The position numbers and the translations under genes are program-made. This document shows, in pieces, positions 11,752 through 24,528 of a DNA stretch of 64,000 nucleotides. This stretch comes from Embiotoca jacksoni (Eukaryota; Chordata; Actinopteri; Embiotocidae), in assembly GCA_022577435.1 (NCBI GenBank), contig JAKOON010000021.1:10229199-10293198 (forward strand), read 5' to 3'. The stretch's first letter is position 1, and every line of letters begins with the position of its first letter. Under the pieces are notes generated by a model that was not told where the DNA came from, searched no databases, and saw nothing but the letters and a program-made list of their open reading frames with translations.

Positions 11752-12789
11752 ATGCAGCTTGAAATTCAAGTAGCACTCAACTTTATTATTTCCTATTTAT
11801 ACAACAAACTCCCTCGACGACGTGTGAATATCTTCGGCGAAGAGCTCGAGAGGCAGCTGAAGAAAAAGTATGAAGGTCACTGGTATCCCGACAAGCCATA
11901 CAAAGGTTCGGGGTTCAGGTGCATCCATGTAGGGGAGAAGGTGGACCCTGTGGTGGAGCAGGCAGCCAAAGAGAGCGGGCTGGACATCGAAGACGTCCGG
12001 AATAACCTCCCTCAGGACCTTAGTGTGTGGATTGATCCATTTGAGGTTTCCTACCAGATTGGGGAGAAGGGGCCGGTCAAGGTGCTATATGTGGATGATA
12101 ACAATGAGAACGGGTCAGAGCTGGACAAGGAGATCAAGAACAGCTTTAATCCTGAGGCCCAGGTCTTCATGCCAATCAGCGACCCCGTCGGGGCTTCCTC
12201 GGAGTCCAGCTCCCCCTCCCCTCCTTTCGGGCAGTCCGCTGCCGTGAGCCCATCCTTCATGCCACGCTCCACCCAGCCCTTAACCTTCACCACTGCCACC
12301 TTCGCTGCCACCAAATTCGGCTCCACAAAGATGAAGAGCAGCGGCCGCGGTAACAACAACAACAACAACAGCGGCAGTAGCAGCAAAGTGGCGCGCACTT
12401 CCCCTACCAATAACCTGGGTCTGAATGTCAACACCCTCCTGAAGCAGAAAGCCATCTCCACCTCCATGCACTCGCTGTACGGGCTGGGCCTGGGGCCGCA
12501 GCAGCCGCAGCAGCCGCAGCCGCAGCAGCCGCCGCAGCAGAAGGCCTCTGCTCTCTCTCCCAATGCCAAGGAGTTTGTGTTCCCCAGCCTGCAGGGCCAG
12601 TCCAGCCCCGGAGCCGTGTTCCCCGGGGAGGGCTCCCTCGGGCTCGGCCCACTGCAGTACAGCAATGCCTTTGACGTGTTTGCAGCCTACGGAAGCCTCA
12701 ACGACAAGTCCCTCATGGATGGCCTCAACTTCAGTCTGAGCAACATGCAGTATTCTAACCAGCAATTCCAGCCAGTCATGGCTAATTAA
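11752..12789 (+). CDS. tob1: Tob1 anti-proliferative protein (BTG/Tob family)
   Basis: Tob1 is an adaptor that recruits the CCR4-NOT deadenylase and cytoplasmic poly(A)-binding protein to mRNAs; it promotes poly(A) shortening and restrains cell proliferation. The product is 345 residues, the length of human TOB1. The BTG/Tob domain spans about residues 1-115, beginning MQLEIQVALNFIISYLYNKL. It includes a basic NLS-like segment (RRR 22-24 and KKK 37-39) and the LSVWIDPFEVSYQIGEKGPV block, whose Trp93 lies in the family's deadenylase-binding surface. Two PAM2-like motifs for binding PABP lie near 127-142 (NSFNPEAQVFMP) and 266-279 (SALSPNAKEFVFP). A Ser/Pro cluster at 149-158 matches the ERK-phosphorylated region of mammalian TOB1. 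Low-complexity runs are Asn6 (201-206) and a Gln/Pro tract (250-263). The C-terminus NMQYSNQQFQPVMAN is diagnostic of TOB1 rather than TOB2. The ATG at 11752 is the first in-frame Met; extension upstream would need a TTG. Whether it is tob1a or tob1b cannot be decided here. Confidence 0.98.
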   Translation: MQLEIQVALNFIISYLYNKLPRRRVNIFGEELERQLKKKYEGHWYPDKPYKGSGFRCIHVGEKVDPVVEQAAKESGLDIEDVRNNLPQDLSVWIDPFEVSYQIGEKGPVKVLYVDDNNENGSELDKEIKNSFNPEAQVFMPISDPVGASSESSSPSPPFGQSAAVSPSFMPRSTQPLTFTTATFAATKFGSTKMKSSGRGNNNNNNSGSSSKVARTSPTNNLGLNVNTLLKQKAISTSMHSLYGLGLGPQQPQQPQPQQPPQQKASALSPNAKEFVFPSLQGQSSPGAVFPGEGSLGLGPLQYSNAFDVFAAYGSLNDKSLMDGLNFSLSNMQYSNQQFQPVMAN

Positions 12790-13551
12790 ACTCATCATCC
12801 AGATGTTATTTATGAATGATGGTGGCTCAAAGAGAAGGAAAAACAAAAACGCACACTTAGAAACTGGACTTAAGGCTATAGTGTCTAGTCAGTGAAGCGC
12901 ATGTGCCCAAGGGTGTTTTTACTGTGCCCCCTTGAGTTTGTTTCTACTAAAAGCTTGTTGTACAAACACATCCAAGCTTGGTTACTTCAATTCAACATGC
13001 ATCATTGTTTTTCTTTTTCCTTTTTGCCAACCAAGCACAAATTTTTTTACTATGTTGAGAAAATACTCCCAAAAAAAAACAAAAACAAAAAAAAAACCTT
13101 CAAGTTTTGGCCTCTTACAGTATTTTACAGGTGGTAAGATAAGGCTGGTTTTTATGAATTGGCACTACTAAATGGGGTTACTTGGTCTTTTTCTAATTGT
13201 ATAATTTAATTTAGTACAGAGTTTGTAAGATATCAGAGTATATATTGTTTCTATGACATGTTGTTGCATTTATATCTTTTTACTACTCCAGTGATCTGTG
13301 ATGGCTGCAGCAGCTTTTCCTTATTTTTTCTTTTTTTAAAGATAATTGTTAAAGAAATCCATCTTTAAAAAAAAAAATACATCAAATATTCTAAAGATTG
13401 TGTACAGAATATTCCTTAGTGGTGGAATTCAAGTGTAGGAATATTTGCTTTTTCTGAGAGATGAATTGTATTTTCTGTTAAGAGGTTAAAAAGATTTTGC
13501 TATACTATGGACAAAATGTAATCGTATGAATATTAATTTTGTACCTACATT

Positions 13552-13559
13552 GTGCAATA
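13552..13559 (+). promoter_or_regulatory. tob1: miR-25/32/92/363 family 8-mer seed match
   Basis: GTGCAATA is the 8-mer target complementary to the seed of the vertebrate miR-25/32/92/363 family. It lies in a locally AT-rich part of the 3' UTR about 165 nt before the poly(A) signal, a favourable position. Functionality is inferred from the seed match only. Confidence 0.5.
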
Positions 13560-13717
13560 CTTGATAAAAAATACGGTATAACAAAGTATTTTGAGTCAGT
13601 GTCTTACATGTCAAGAGGGACTGAAATAGTTTATATTGTTAAGTTTGTATTAAATGCTTAAAAATTATATGCTTGTCTTTATTTTTTTTAATTTCATATT
13701 TGCACCCTGGTCTTTTT

Positions 13718-13728
13718 AATAAAATAAA
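13718..13728 (+). terminator. tob1: Tandem poly(A) signals of tob1
   Basis: Two overlapping AATAAA hexamers (13718-13723 and 13723-13728) occur at the end of the AT-rich 3' UTR. They are followed within 20-40 nt by 'tgatctgtgggaag', a GT-rich downstream element. Cleavage is expected at about 13740-13750. Confidence 0.8.
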
Positions 13729-15674
13729 CTCCAGTTGAACATGATCTGTGGGAAGCGGACTTATTTATTACTTGTTTAACACTGACTTCTCTTTAATATT
13801 TAACCAGTGTCGGTCTTTGCCAAACGGATGATGTTGTTTGTGAGCAGATATCGGTGTTGGTCACGTGACTCGGTGTAGTGGAGGCAACATGAGGTGAAAA
13901 CCACGCGTGATATCTCATGAACTGTAAACTCTGGATGTGCTCAGACCTTGAACGCAGCGGTTAACGCCGCGGCTGCGCCGACAGGCGGGTGGGCTGTTCA
14001 TCATCCGTCCTTCCAGAATGATCCGTCGCATAAATATAAATCCTCACCCGAGCCCGTCTTTGTTTATTTTAAGGCAGGTATGTGTTGCTGTGGGAGAAAG
14101 GCAGCAATCAAACTCTGTGTCGTGAAGCGGAGTTCAGAACGAGCCAACCGTTCAGAGCTTTTAAGACATAATCACATCTGCAATTTGGTATGACTCAAAG
14201 GTCGGAGGAGGAAAATAGCTCGTGTGCTGCATGTTTTAAAGGACAGCTCCTCTCCGCCTCGTTATGCACACAGAAGTGTCATTAACACTGAACAAACGCA
14301 GCCACCTAAACACACCTCGGAGCTTGTTTTAGACGCTCATACAGGACTGTGTTATATCGGTGTTGATTTCCTGAAGCTCCTCATCCAGAGAACAACACTG
14401 TGGAAGCGCCCTCATGTATTTATTTTCATTGTGTATGTTCTCTCATTCTGGGTTTTGCTTTATATGTAAAGAAATCTACATTCAGTTGCAGCGTTGTTGT
14501 ATTTTCAACGCAACAACGCCGCGTTCAAATTCATCCTTCGATGAAAACACAGAACTATCATCAACCTGCCTTTCTAAGGTGACACTGAAAGATGGTCCGT
14601 ACCGATGCATCCGTGTTTAAGAGACATGTTACTGTTGATGGTCGAGATGGAGCTGATTTTAACATTTCATACAGTTTGGTAGTTTAATAGTGTTTCTCAA
14701 CCAAGACCAATTTGTCCCTCTAAAGGGCATTATTACATCTGAAAGAAGGGAAAACTACATTTTCTTTTAGGATTTTCACTAATGTTTGTGAAGTATTTGC
14801 ATTATTTGGGCCTCAATTCTTTTTTAAGTGAAACCATCTGAACTGTTTAAGGGGAGAAATCACTTTTTGGTTGAACTACGAACAACTCTCAGACATGTGA
14901 AAGGTGAAAATGCTCCAAGCAGACTTCCCTCTATTGTGTAATTTCTTGCATTAAATTATTATATTCAAATTAAGGTGAACTCTTAACTTTTTCAGGTCCT
15001 TTAAAACTGAAATACTCACTTTGAGAGCAAGTATGTCAAATTTGTCCTCATCTCCAGTACTGTAGTAAATGTACTTAGTTACTTTCCTCTTCCGCATTAC
15101 AGTCTGGTCATGTGCAGCAGGTGTGGACCGTCATGACAACCTTAAGTAGTGTGAGATGCTTGTGTGTTTCTGAATTCTGTTTGCGTTAATGAAATCCAAA
15201 TCTCTGTTTAGATTTGCTGTGGCAAATAAATTGCTCAGAATCCCCGGCGTTGCAAATTAATTCCTGCGGGGCGCGGGGGTGTAGCTCGCAAAAGGATTAG
15301 AGAGAAAAGCAATTTTTGCTAGTTGCAGATCCTCCCTTGTGAGACAGAGTCGCGTTGAAAACATTCTCGGTTGATGTTGTGAGTGACGTCAGCGTCTCTG
15401 TTGTGGAGACACTTCGCTCTCTGCTTTCATAACTAGTTTCTGTCACATGACACGCCCCTTTTTTGGGATCAAACTAAGTGATACTCGTCAGTAAATATTC
15501 TTATCCAGTCAGTTATTTTTTATTTTTTTTTATTTCTGGAACTAAATAGTCCACTTCACATTGTTTACTGGGTCGGCATGAACCAGAGAAACTATTGTAG
15601 CCCTCAGCTCAAATAGTTTTCAGAAGGTATTGAAGTCTGTCGAGGCCTCGGAGTCCGAGGGGAAAACAATATTC

Positions 15675-15678
<4 letters not shown>

Positions 15679-15733
<55 letters not shown>
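15679..15733. repeat. (CA)n microsatellite, ~55 bp
   Basis: Uninterrupted CA array of about 27 units. Confidence 0.97.
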
Positions 15734-15735
<2 letters not shown>

Positions 15736-16129
15736 AGTTCCACATGACCACCTCAGCTCTCTGGGATAAACAGGCCCACAGATGGTCCGGTGTCACACCA
15801 GCTGGGAGACTCCCAGGGTGCGAGGTGTTGCCTTGCTGTGACTCCATCTTGTCCGTTCCACAGTGTGCTCTCCCTCTGCTTCAGAGAGATACATTCCTGA
15901 CATGAGCTTCATTTATTACTCACAGGTCCTCATCGCACTGTATCTGTCACACGCCTAGCAGTGTTTGAGCGCTCTACATGCCGGACTTGTATTTGTTTTG
16001 AAGGGTGTTTCTGGGCCGAGGCGAGCGCTGCAGTGTTTGGAGGTGATATGAATTCCATGCTACGAAGAATAGAGGAAGCAAAGAAAGGTGGAGTTTTTAT
16101 AAATACCTTACAGTAAAAACAGTGTGGAA

Positions 16130-16240
16130 GTTTAAGGCCAAGTAAAAATGTTTTCACTTTTTTACTGGGCATTCGATAAGAAGATATTCTCATGCCTGTA
16201 TGCTAAATATGAAGCTGACAGGCAGCCCAGCTTCGCAAAA
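16130..16240 (+). repeat. Dispersed teleost repeat, left half
   Basis: The segment contains 'gataagaagatattctcatg' followed by 'cctgtatgctaaatatgaag' and 'ctgacaggcagccc'. I recognise this order from a very common teleost repeat that normally continues 'ggttagcttagcttagcata'. That continuation is absent here, but it appears 330 bp downstream at 16580-16610, so the element seems split or rearranged. Confidence 0.5.
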
Positions 16241-16512
16241 ACACCATCCACATTTCTCTAAAGCTATAAAGAAAAGCTATGAACACCTTTTCACGGTGGA
16301 CATTTGGACTTGTCATCGTAGGGACGGCGCAGGTGGAATTAATGATGGCTCAGTTCCATTTAGTGTCCCGATGAGCAGTGAACCAACATGCACAAAGGCA
16401 GGACCTCCCTTTAATACACCTGTTCTACAATGACAGGCCAAAATGTCTGCTGTGAAAAGGTCTGTCAACAACTGAATACCTACTTTTGAAATGTTTGCCA
16501 TAAAGTTGGACA

Positions 16513-16625
16513 TTAAAGGAATAGTTTGGGGACCTTTTGGGAAATGCAGTTATTTTCTTTCTGTACGCACACACTGGTGCTGCAGCCAGTTAGCTTAGCT
16601 TAGCATAAAGACTGAAAACAGATGT
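16513..16625 (+). repeat. Dispersed teleost repeat, start plus right half
   Basis: Begins 'ttaaaggaatagtttgggga', then 'ttttgggaaatgcag...tttctttctgtac', then 'cagccagttagcttagctta' and 'gcataaagactgaaaacag'. These are hallmark blocks of a widespread non-coding teleost repeat. The middle part seen at 16130-16240 is missing or shortened here. Confidence 0.6.
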
Positions 16626-19600
16626 ATACTGTAAATTATGGTTTTATAAGGAGGGTAACCTCATGTAGTCTTGTCCCAGGGACATATCAGTTTTCCTTTT
16701 TGTTTTGTTCAAATTAAAACTAATGGGACATAAGATATTATGTTTGAGTTGTTGGAATTTGGACAGAACCGGGCCAGCTGGTTCCTCCCTCTCCTCCTGT
16801 CCTGACGTGCTAAGTGTTGGTTTGGAGGAGCTTTATTATTACCAAACACACCTGAAAGTGATATCCGTCTTCATCCATTTCACAGCAAGAAAGCAAAAAA
16901 AGCGGGATTATATATATTTTTTTGATTACATCTCTCATAAGACTCAAATTCTTGAGAGATGTAGTCACTACTTCCATAAATATTTTTGCTTTAGTCTTTT
17001 TGATGAGATAATGTCACTTATACATCTTACTTAAATAATTACTCAACAAGTGAAACTGCAAATAAAACCACCAGTAGAATTTACTTTAAACCTCTGTTTG
17101 AAGATCTAGTTGGCTGCTATGCTCTAAAACCGCAGTGTTTACGAGACAAAGGACAAGAGTGAGTCATCCTAAAGTGCAGCTGAAACACTGAACTGTGTTT
17201 TAACACAGTGGTGTGAATCACAAGGCTGCCAGCAAGGACAGATAGGTCCAAATATTTCAGCACAATGCCAGGGTACAAAGAGAGGAGCTGGGAGGAAAAT
17301 GTTTTGGACTGTAGTTGATGCCAGATGAGGGTTTTAAATCAGTTGGCCAGAAATGACTTATGAACAAATATCACACTTTCTCCATTGTCAATATGTGCTA
17401 TACTGTAGGATTTGACCTTGGTCAACACTGTCAGTTCTATACCGAGCCTGCGATCAGAGCTGTTGCTGTCCTGAACGTGAGGAGAGCACCTGTTCCTGGT
17501 TATTGAGTTTGGCGTGTACAGTCTGGCGGTGACATTTCAGAGGCTCGAGGGCCAGAGATACCGCCACGCGAGCGGGAAGCACATCTGCATTTCAAGGAAG
17601 CTCAACATTTCACTTGATTCAAATAAAAAAAATAATAAAAAAAGACCAGAGAGAAGAGAAGATAAAGAGGATATAAAAAAGCTCCATCCAGTCTGTGTTA
17701 TTCGCTGATAAACCCGGAGCTGAGACTTTAATGAATACAGGCTGCGCTGCGTTTGGCCAGGACAGAACCTCAGTCAGCCACTGCTTTCAAGTGCTGCCAA
17801 CTCGTTTTAGTGGGGATCATCCATTCGACCCTATTCTTATTCCAAGCCAGACAATCATTCAACCTAAAAGCACCACATCTCAGCAATATGGAGTCATAAT
17901 CCATATTTCATTGTGGCTCCATAAGCCTGAGAGGGAAGAAAGGAGCCGAACGTATTGTTGCTGTGGCACTTTCTCTCTCCTGCTCTGCCTCGCTGTTTGT
18001 TTTGGTTCGAAGGCGCAGTTGAAGGTTACAGTAACGAAAGGGTGTTTCACACTTCAATAGGTTTAAAAATAGACCTTGCAGGGTTTCTGCGTCATCTTAG
18101 GAGAATCCTCGCCACTCATACATCCCCCCCCCCTCCCGCCAGCCAATCAGGCCTGACTCCACTGTAGGGACTGCTCTACAGCATTGGAACAATTATTTCC
18201 ACTCTCATCGGCATCATAACCTGCTCTGACGTGACGCCCAGAGAGGAATGAATACCCTTTTGAGGAACCTGGGTGGGTCACTCTCTGGAGTTATGCAGAG
18301 TACGCTGCCCTCTTAAGTCAGAGGTATGTAGAGAAGCAGGAAGAGCAGGCAGGTCTGCAGGAAGAAAACTGTGAAAGATAAAAAAAAAAAAAAAAAGACT
18401 GAGACAAAGGAGGGAGATACAGAGATGTTTTGCAGACTACATTAATGGCAAGCCATGTAGTCATGACAACACATTTCCTTCACCTTTTCATGTTGATAAT
18501 GGCTCGCTGAAGCAGAAGGGAGTGCACTAACTGTTGAATTAGGCCCGGGCAATTCACCAAGGCAAAAAAAAAATTAAAGTGCACTGCAAATGTCTTTCCT
18601 TCACAGGTATAACCTTTTTTATTAGAATGTGGGAGGCTCAGAAAACTCTTCAGGGTCCCCCAGGTATCGGCTCCTATACATATAATCAGCGGGAAAAAGC
18701 AGGGTCAGGTGTTTCTATAGAGTGGAGATAATGGGGATGAAATCTCTGTACTGCAGCGAGGCGTCAGATCTGTGAGCTATCGGAGTTTGTTTTATCTCCA
18801 CTGCCTCAATTATTATAAAAGAAATGGGGATTTTATGTGCCTGGTTTTTAACTGTACTTATACAGTCAGCTGATTTCAAATGACTGATATGCAAATATTA
18901 TTTCCATTCCTGTCAAGTAAATCAAAGCCAAGCTCCAAGAATACAAAAGGTTTACTTGTGACTACTTAAAAATGATCAGTCAATTAATCAGTTAGTTCAC
19001 AAACAGGAAATGAATCAGTAACTTTGACAATTGATTAATCACTAAAATCTCAGAATAAACCACATTATTGAGTTAATAGTATACGAGTACATCAAATACA
19101 GGAATTGCTCCTGTTTTATATATTTGTAAATTATATATCTTATTATATATCAGATATTTTTAAGGCAAAACATGGGCTTTTGGACAATTGTGATGTACAC
19201 ACATCCCCAGATTAAAACCAAATACATTTTTAGTTTCAGAAAATGACAGTTTATTTAGTGAGATAAATACCTTGTGTAATGTTTGTACTGCATAGACATG
19301 TTAAGGCATGTTTCAATACAGCTGTACAGACAAAGAAATGTGCGCCACCTACAGAAATACACAAGTCATTCAGACAATCCTGAGGAGGGAACACATTTGT
19401 TGCTGGGTGCTCTGCAGTAAAAGAGAAGCCTACAGGTGAACTCCAGGCATTAAAGTTGCAATAATAACAAAGGGAATTTTATCTGAGGTTTGAACAAACA
19501 TTTCCTCCCTTTGTGTGATTCTTTGATGTTTTAAAAAGCCTCATAAAGTCTCAACAGTACATCAAGATTAGCTGCTAGCTTCTGTCATGCAGTCTAATCT

Positions 19601-22600
19601 CTCCTTTAAAGATTTGTTTCATCAACCCATCTATATCAAGTTCTTATCTACTGTAGTTTATAATTCATATTCTATCTCCTATCACATTTTATAAAGTTAA
19701 ACACGATTTGTTTTATTACCACTACAACTCCAATTCAGGTTTTTCATGTCATTGTAAAGATTTTCCACTCACACTGTCTTCTAATCCCAAAGTCACCGTC
19801 TTCTTAGCAGAACTCAGATATTCCCGTTTCACTAATGTTGTCTCACCAGTGTTAAAGCTGCACTGATTCATATTTTCAGATTAACAGTGGGTCAGATCGC
19901 TCATAGAGACAGACCCACAGAGAGTTATCACCATTCTGCAGGTTCCCTCAACTATACAAAGCATTTTAGCCCCTTGCAGCTCATTGTGTTGGTTTTCCGT
20001 CCTATAACTTTTACTAAAATTGATATTTTAACATTAATAATTTGATGTGGTTGTCTATTGTTATATTGACAGCACAAAGTGCACAACTAAGTTTTGCTCT
20101 CTTTTTACCCCATGGTGATTTTGAAATGTAAATAAACTTCAAATTGAATTAAACTTCTGTTTCTGTCACCGCTCCCAACAACACCATTTCCAGCACTTAA
20201 AAAACCTTGGGTACCCTGTGCCCGGTACGAAACAGCAAACAGACAGTTAATTGATAGCTGGTGAACATAGCGCCGCGTTTAGCACCCGATATTACCCTCA
20301 GGAGTTGGTGGAGATAAAAACAAATTGTCAATCATCAATGCTGGAATATTGGATGTTCATCAGGTGGTCAGAAACATGGATGTAGAAACAGGCAACTCTT
20401 TGCTTTAACTATTGGTGTGCTTCAATTTGTGCACTTCCATTTGTACACTTAAAGGTTAGTACACTTACTTGTGTAGTGTGTGAACTTCAACGGGGTCGTG
20501 TGTCACATCAAACACAGCTGTTCTCCACTTAACGGAAATAACCGTAGCATTTAAATGCATCACCAACCAACATGTCTGCTGTCTTGGTTTGTTTATTTTA
20601 CCCAGAAATTTATGTTTTTTCATCGTTCTGTTTCATGCACACAATAAACTTCTATCTTACAGAAGGAAAATGGACAGAGTAAAAACTGTACACTTCTGAG
20701 GGGACGTGTACAACTTTTATTTGTACAGTTTGGTGTGCAGGCTGCCAAAGTAGGTTGGTGGTCCTTCCCATTCCTCAATGTAACTATGAAGGTATCCATT
20801 GAAAATAAGAGGTACCAGCTATCCATACTCAAGTTATAGACGGGTACACCAACCATGTCTGATTCCAAAGTTGATCATGGTAACAAACTTATACACTTAA
20901 AATAGAAAGTATAAGTCCACCAGAACACAATTAAGGACACAGTCTGAGTTTTCTGGTTGCAAGATAATTTACTCTTCATGGGGATCGTTTCTTCCGTAGC
21001 ACGTGGTTGCAATAAAAATGGAAATGCTTCTTAAGTTTTTAGAGAAGCTAGGATATTGTTTTGGGAATAACTTTCTACTGTTGAATTTTTTTTTTAAATG
21101 CTGTGAAAATCACAAGTTAAACTCCCATACATTCATACATACAAACATTCACACCTATTGAAATGGCGAGACAGCAAACATCTCCGACACCAAAACCATC
21201 TGCGTGACTCGGTGGCTACACAGGAGATACGTGTGCTGACCTCTCCTGTACTTTACCACAGTGGTGAGCAGTGTTTGTATGATTTCTATGGCCACATTGA
21301 TCCATTAACTTGGTGGTATGTTTGAAGACACCCGAGCGTAGAGGAGGTGATGAAAATGGGTTTGGTGTAATACATCTCTCTCTCATTCCACTCGGGTATC
21401 TCTCCCTCTCTACTCCCAACTCATCCGAAGCCCATCATTCTCTCCGGAGCCTGGGAAGTTTCTCCTGTATTTGATGTTCCCCGTCTGTGTAATTTAATCT
21501 CAGTGATTCCCTGCAGCTCTCCCCGACCATAAACCTCCGCTCTAATAATAGGAAGCCCAGGCACAGTCTCCTCTCTAATCTCTGCCTCTGTGTGAGGATG
21601 TTTGTGTGTAACTGTTCTTGCTTCTGCACCATAGAGATAAGACTGCATTTGTTTTGGCCACTCTGAGACCAGTCTAACTTTCACTTCCAAATTGCAATAG
21701 TGCTACAGCATCAGGGGAGAGGGGTGGTTGATATAAGGAAGACCAAACCCTTAAACCATTCATGTTTAGTGCTACTTTGATGCTGCTCTTCAGACTTTCT
21801 ATTGTGCATCCTATCAGGAGACTGATAGGACACAAGTGTGTGCTACCAGTGTTAAGTGCAGCATTAAGACATGAGGGAGGAATTTAACTGATTAAACAGT
21901 TATGAAGTGGGTCTGTTAGCTGTCAAAGTTCTGTCATGCAGCATGTGTCTGGAGCAGCCTGCTTCCCACATTCAGCTGTGGCCTATTTTGGAAAAATCAC
22001 AACATGTCTTCCAAATGAGATTTCCTCATGCATTCATTGTTTTGTAATTCACAATAAAAACGAGGTGGAGGCTGAGTATTAAGGCCCATCACAGCTGTTT
22101 GGATGTTTTTATTTTAGTCTTAGTAAAAATCTGATCTGTTTACAGAATTCTGTGTGTTTTATTGCAGAGATTTTTCACAGTCACACAGTAGGATATTTGC
22201 AGCACTGACATTATTCCACATATACGTTCCCATGTACAACGTGACCTCTCTAAACAATAAAGTGGCCCACAAAAATTTGGCCGTAGGTGGTCAAGGCAGC
22301 TTCCATGAGTTGCTATTTAGATAAATTATCATTAGCATACATATAAACAAAATAAATAAATAAACTAATACAAATATTTGATCAGTTACACACTAAATAT
22401 GGACAATTTGGAGCCAAAGTCCACTTTCAAAGTATGTTCGGCATTTTGTATCTAAGCAGGGCTACAGTTAACAAAACAGTATTTTGATTACATTTATCTG
22501 CAATACTGTACATGATGTTATTACATTGCAATACAAGAACATTTTCTAAAACACCCACACAGATCATTACCTGGTGAGAACTAAGCTTTTTAGAACAAAG

Positions 22601-24528
22601 TCTTGGTAGCTATCCTCAAATTATTAGCGTTGTATCAGTCCAAGTAGGAGTCGAGTGCACATTTAGTAAGATTTTACATTGTTCTTGTTTTAAAATAGTA
22701 GCTGGAAACATTAAAAAGTCGGACAGAGATAATATCTGCTGATGTTTGTGGCCAAGTGTTAATTAATTAATTAGCAAGCTACAGCTAATAAAATCAGCTG
22801 TATGCTAGCTGTGTTGGTCAATGGCTTGAAGTGAGGAGGAATCAGTGGCCCATGTTTAACTTTGATTAAACATCATGATTTTGAGGGGTAAATGTGCCAC
22901 TGTTAGAACTACCAAACTACCTTTTTTCCCCGCTGTAGTCAGATACTTAATACAATCAAAAGCAACAGTAACTGAGGGTGGTGGAGCATGGTTGGTCAGT
23001 TCAGCCTTTTAAATGACTTCCAGCATGTTGGCGTTGTGCGCTGGTTGCCATGTGTTTCTATATGTGGCCTCAGCATGGATGTAAACAGAGGTACCAACCA
23101 GGATGACTCACTGCTGGAGAATTCCTCTCACCGATACACAGAGGCCGGTGTGGTCAGTTGCTCCGGGGAGTATTAGTATTTGCCCTGCCTCTGCATCTGC
23201 TGTTCACCGTCATGATTTTAGTAGGTGATGGACTGAGGAGAGATTAGGAGGACACATGCGCTGTAAAGACATGAAAGCTGCCTGTTCCTGAACGTAATCA
23301 GTGTTTTCTCTTGGAATAAAGCAAGTGAGGTTGTTTGAGTTCTGATCGCAGATGCAGTAAATCCTAAATGTGAAGACTTTGCCAAAATACTTTTTTGTTT
23401 GTCCATGCTGAGGCTCCATCGCCCAACAGTCATGTTTCATTTATGGCCCACATCAAAATAGATGCGGCGCAGTCAGCTCCTGCTTCTGTCATATTTCTCT
23501 CAGAGCAGATCGGGGCTGGGAGATCTGCGCTGCACTTAAAGCAGCCTTCTCCCACGGTTTAAATATTTCACTAGCAGAGAGAGTAAATGGCATTCTGATG
23601 CGCTACACGATATTCAGCGAAAGGTCAAGGTGGAATGGAAAGATTCACATCTGTGCCGTTTTTAGGACTCCTCAAGAGCAAGTGCTGCTGGGAAATCTGT
23701 CGGCTGGAGTAACATCAGCCTCAGATCATTGCTCTGCGGGTCGATACGGCTTTCATTCCACTTCTCCAGCTCCGAGCCTCTCTGCAGTATCGACCCAGAT
23801 GATTTCTTCTTCGACTTGTGGCCCTGTGGATGTCCAAAAAAATCAGCGAATGAGCTTTTAACGTTGCAATATAATTATATATACTTAAAATATCTGTCAC
23901 ATTCGATACACCATCGTGTTGCTAGTGCTAACAATTGACGGTGTATGAGTCTGCGAATTCACAAAGGAACTTCAGTGCGTATCATACTTTGGTATCTATC
24001 TTTTATGACAAGAATATAAATGTACAGAAACTGAGATTTAAAGAATGTACTCTCCAGCGTATCTTTTGTCGGCTCCACAATGACGTGAACTCCTTGACTC
24101 CAACTGCATGGTTTCAGTTACTGACTGTTTTGCTCTGCTGTATTTCTCTGATTCCTTAAAGGCAAATGTTTGACACACTCAAAGGATGACGCACATTCAA
24201 GGCCAACACTGTTCGTCCCGCATGGTTTGGATTAGAACATTTCAACAACAACACGTCTGACTGCTGCTGGAAAGCACAAGGGACATCGTTATTCAGGAGT
24301 ATAACAAGTGTGCTGCTCTGTAGAATTATTGATGTGAAGTGCAAGAAGTGAATTTGAGTCCTAATTCAACAAGGAGAGATCTTTAGGAGTGGAAAACGGT
24401 TTATTGAAGTAAGGACAGTCTGAGGTTTAGACTCCGATGATCCTAGAGCGACGTCCTAGATGGATGTAGGAGATCGGACAGGACAGGTAGTGGAGTGGAG
24501 TATATGGATTTGGAAATTTGTGTTTATG

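Larger units (their letters stand above)
12790..13745 (+). other. tob1: tob1 3' UTR
   Basis: AT-rich sequence from the TAA stop to about 20 nt beyond tandem AATAAA signals. It carries AU-rich stretches, for example TTATTTAT near 12807, which are typical of short-lived growth-regulatory mRNAs. It also has several U- and A-rich runs and a perfect miR-25/92-family seed match at 13552-13559. The end point is inferred from the poly(A) signals. Confidence 0.75.
13746..24528. other. Gene-poor DNA downstream of tob1
   Basis: No gene recognised. Contents include a (CA)n tract (15679-15733), two halves of a dispersed repeat (16130-16240 and 16513-16625), an A17 tract (18380-18396), a C9 run at about 18125, and long AT-rich stretches without ORFs (for example 18170-20600). 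A short hairpin, 'acatctctca' at 16928-16937 pairing with 'tgagagatgt' at 16953-16962, is the only other structure I noticed. Confidence 0.6.

Noticed and set aside
12051..12846. Antisense ORFs of 204 and 188 codons across the tob1 coding exon
   Set aside because: They are mirror frames of a GC-rich, repeat-containing coding exon; the sense strand fully explains the region.
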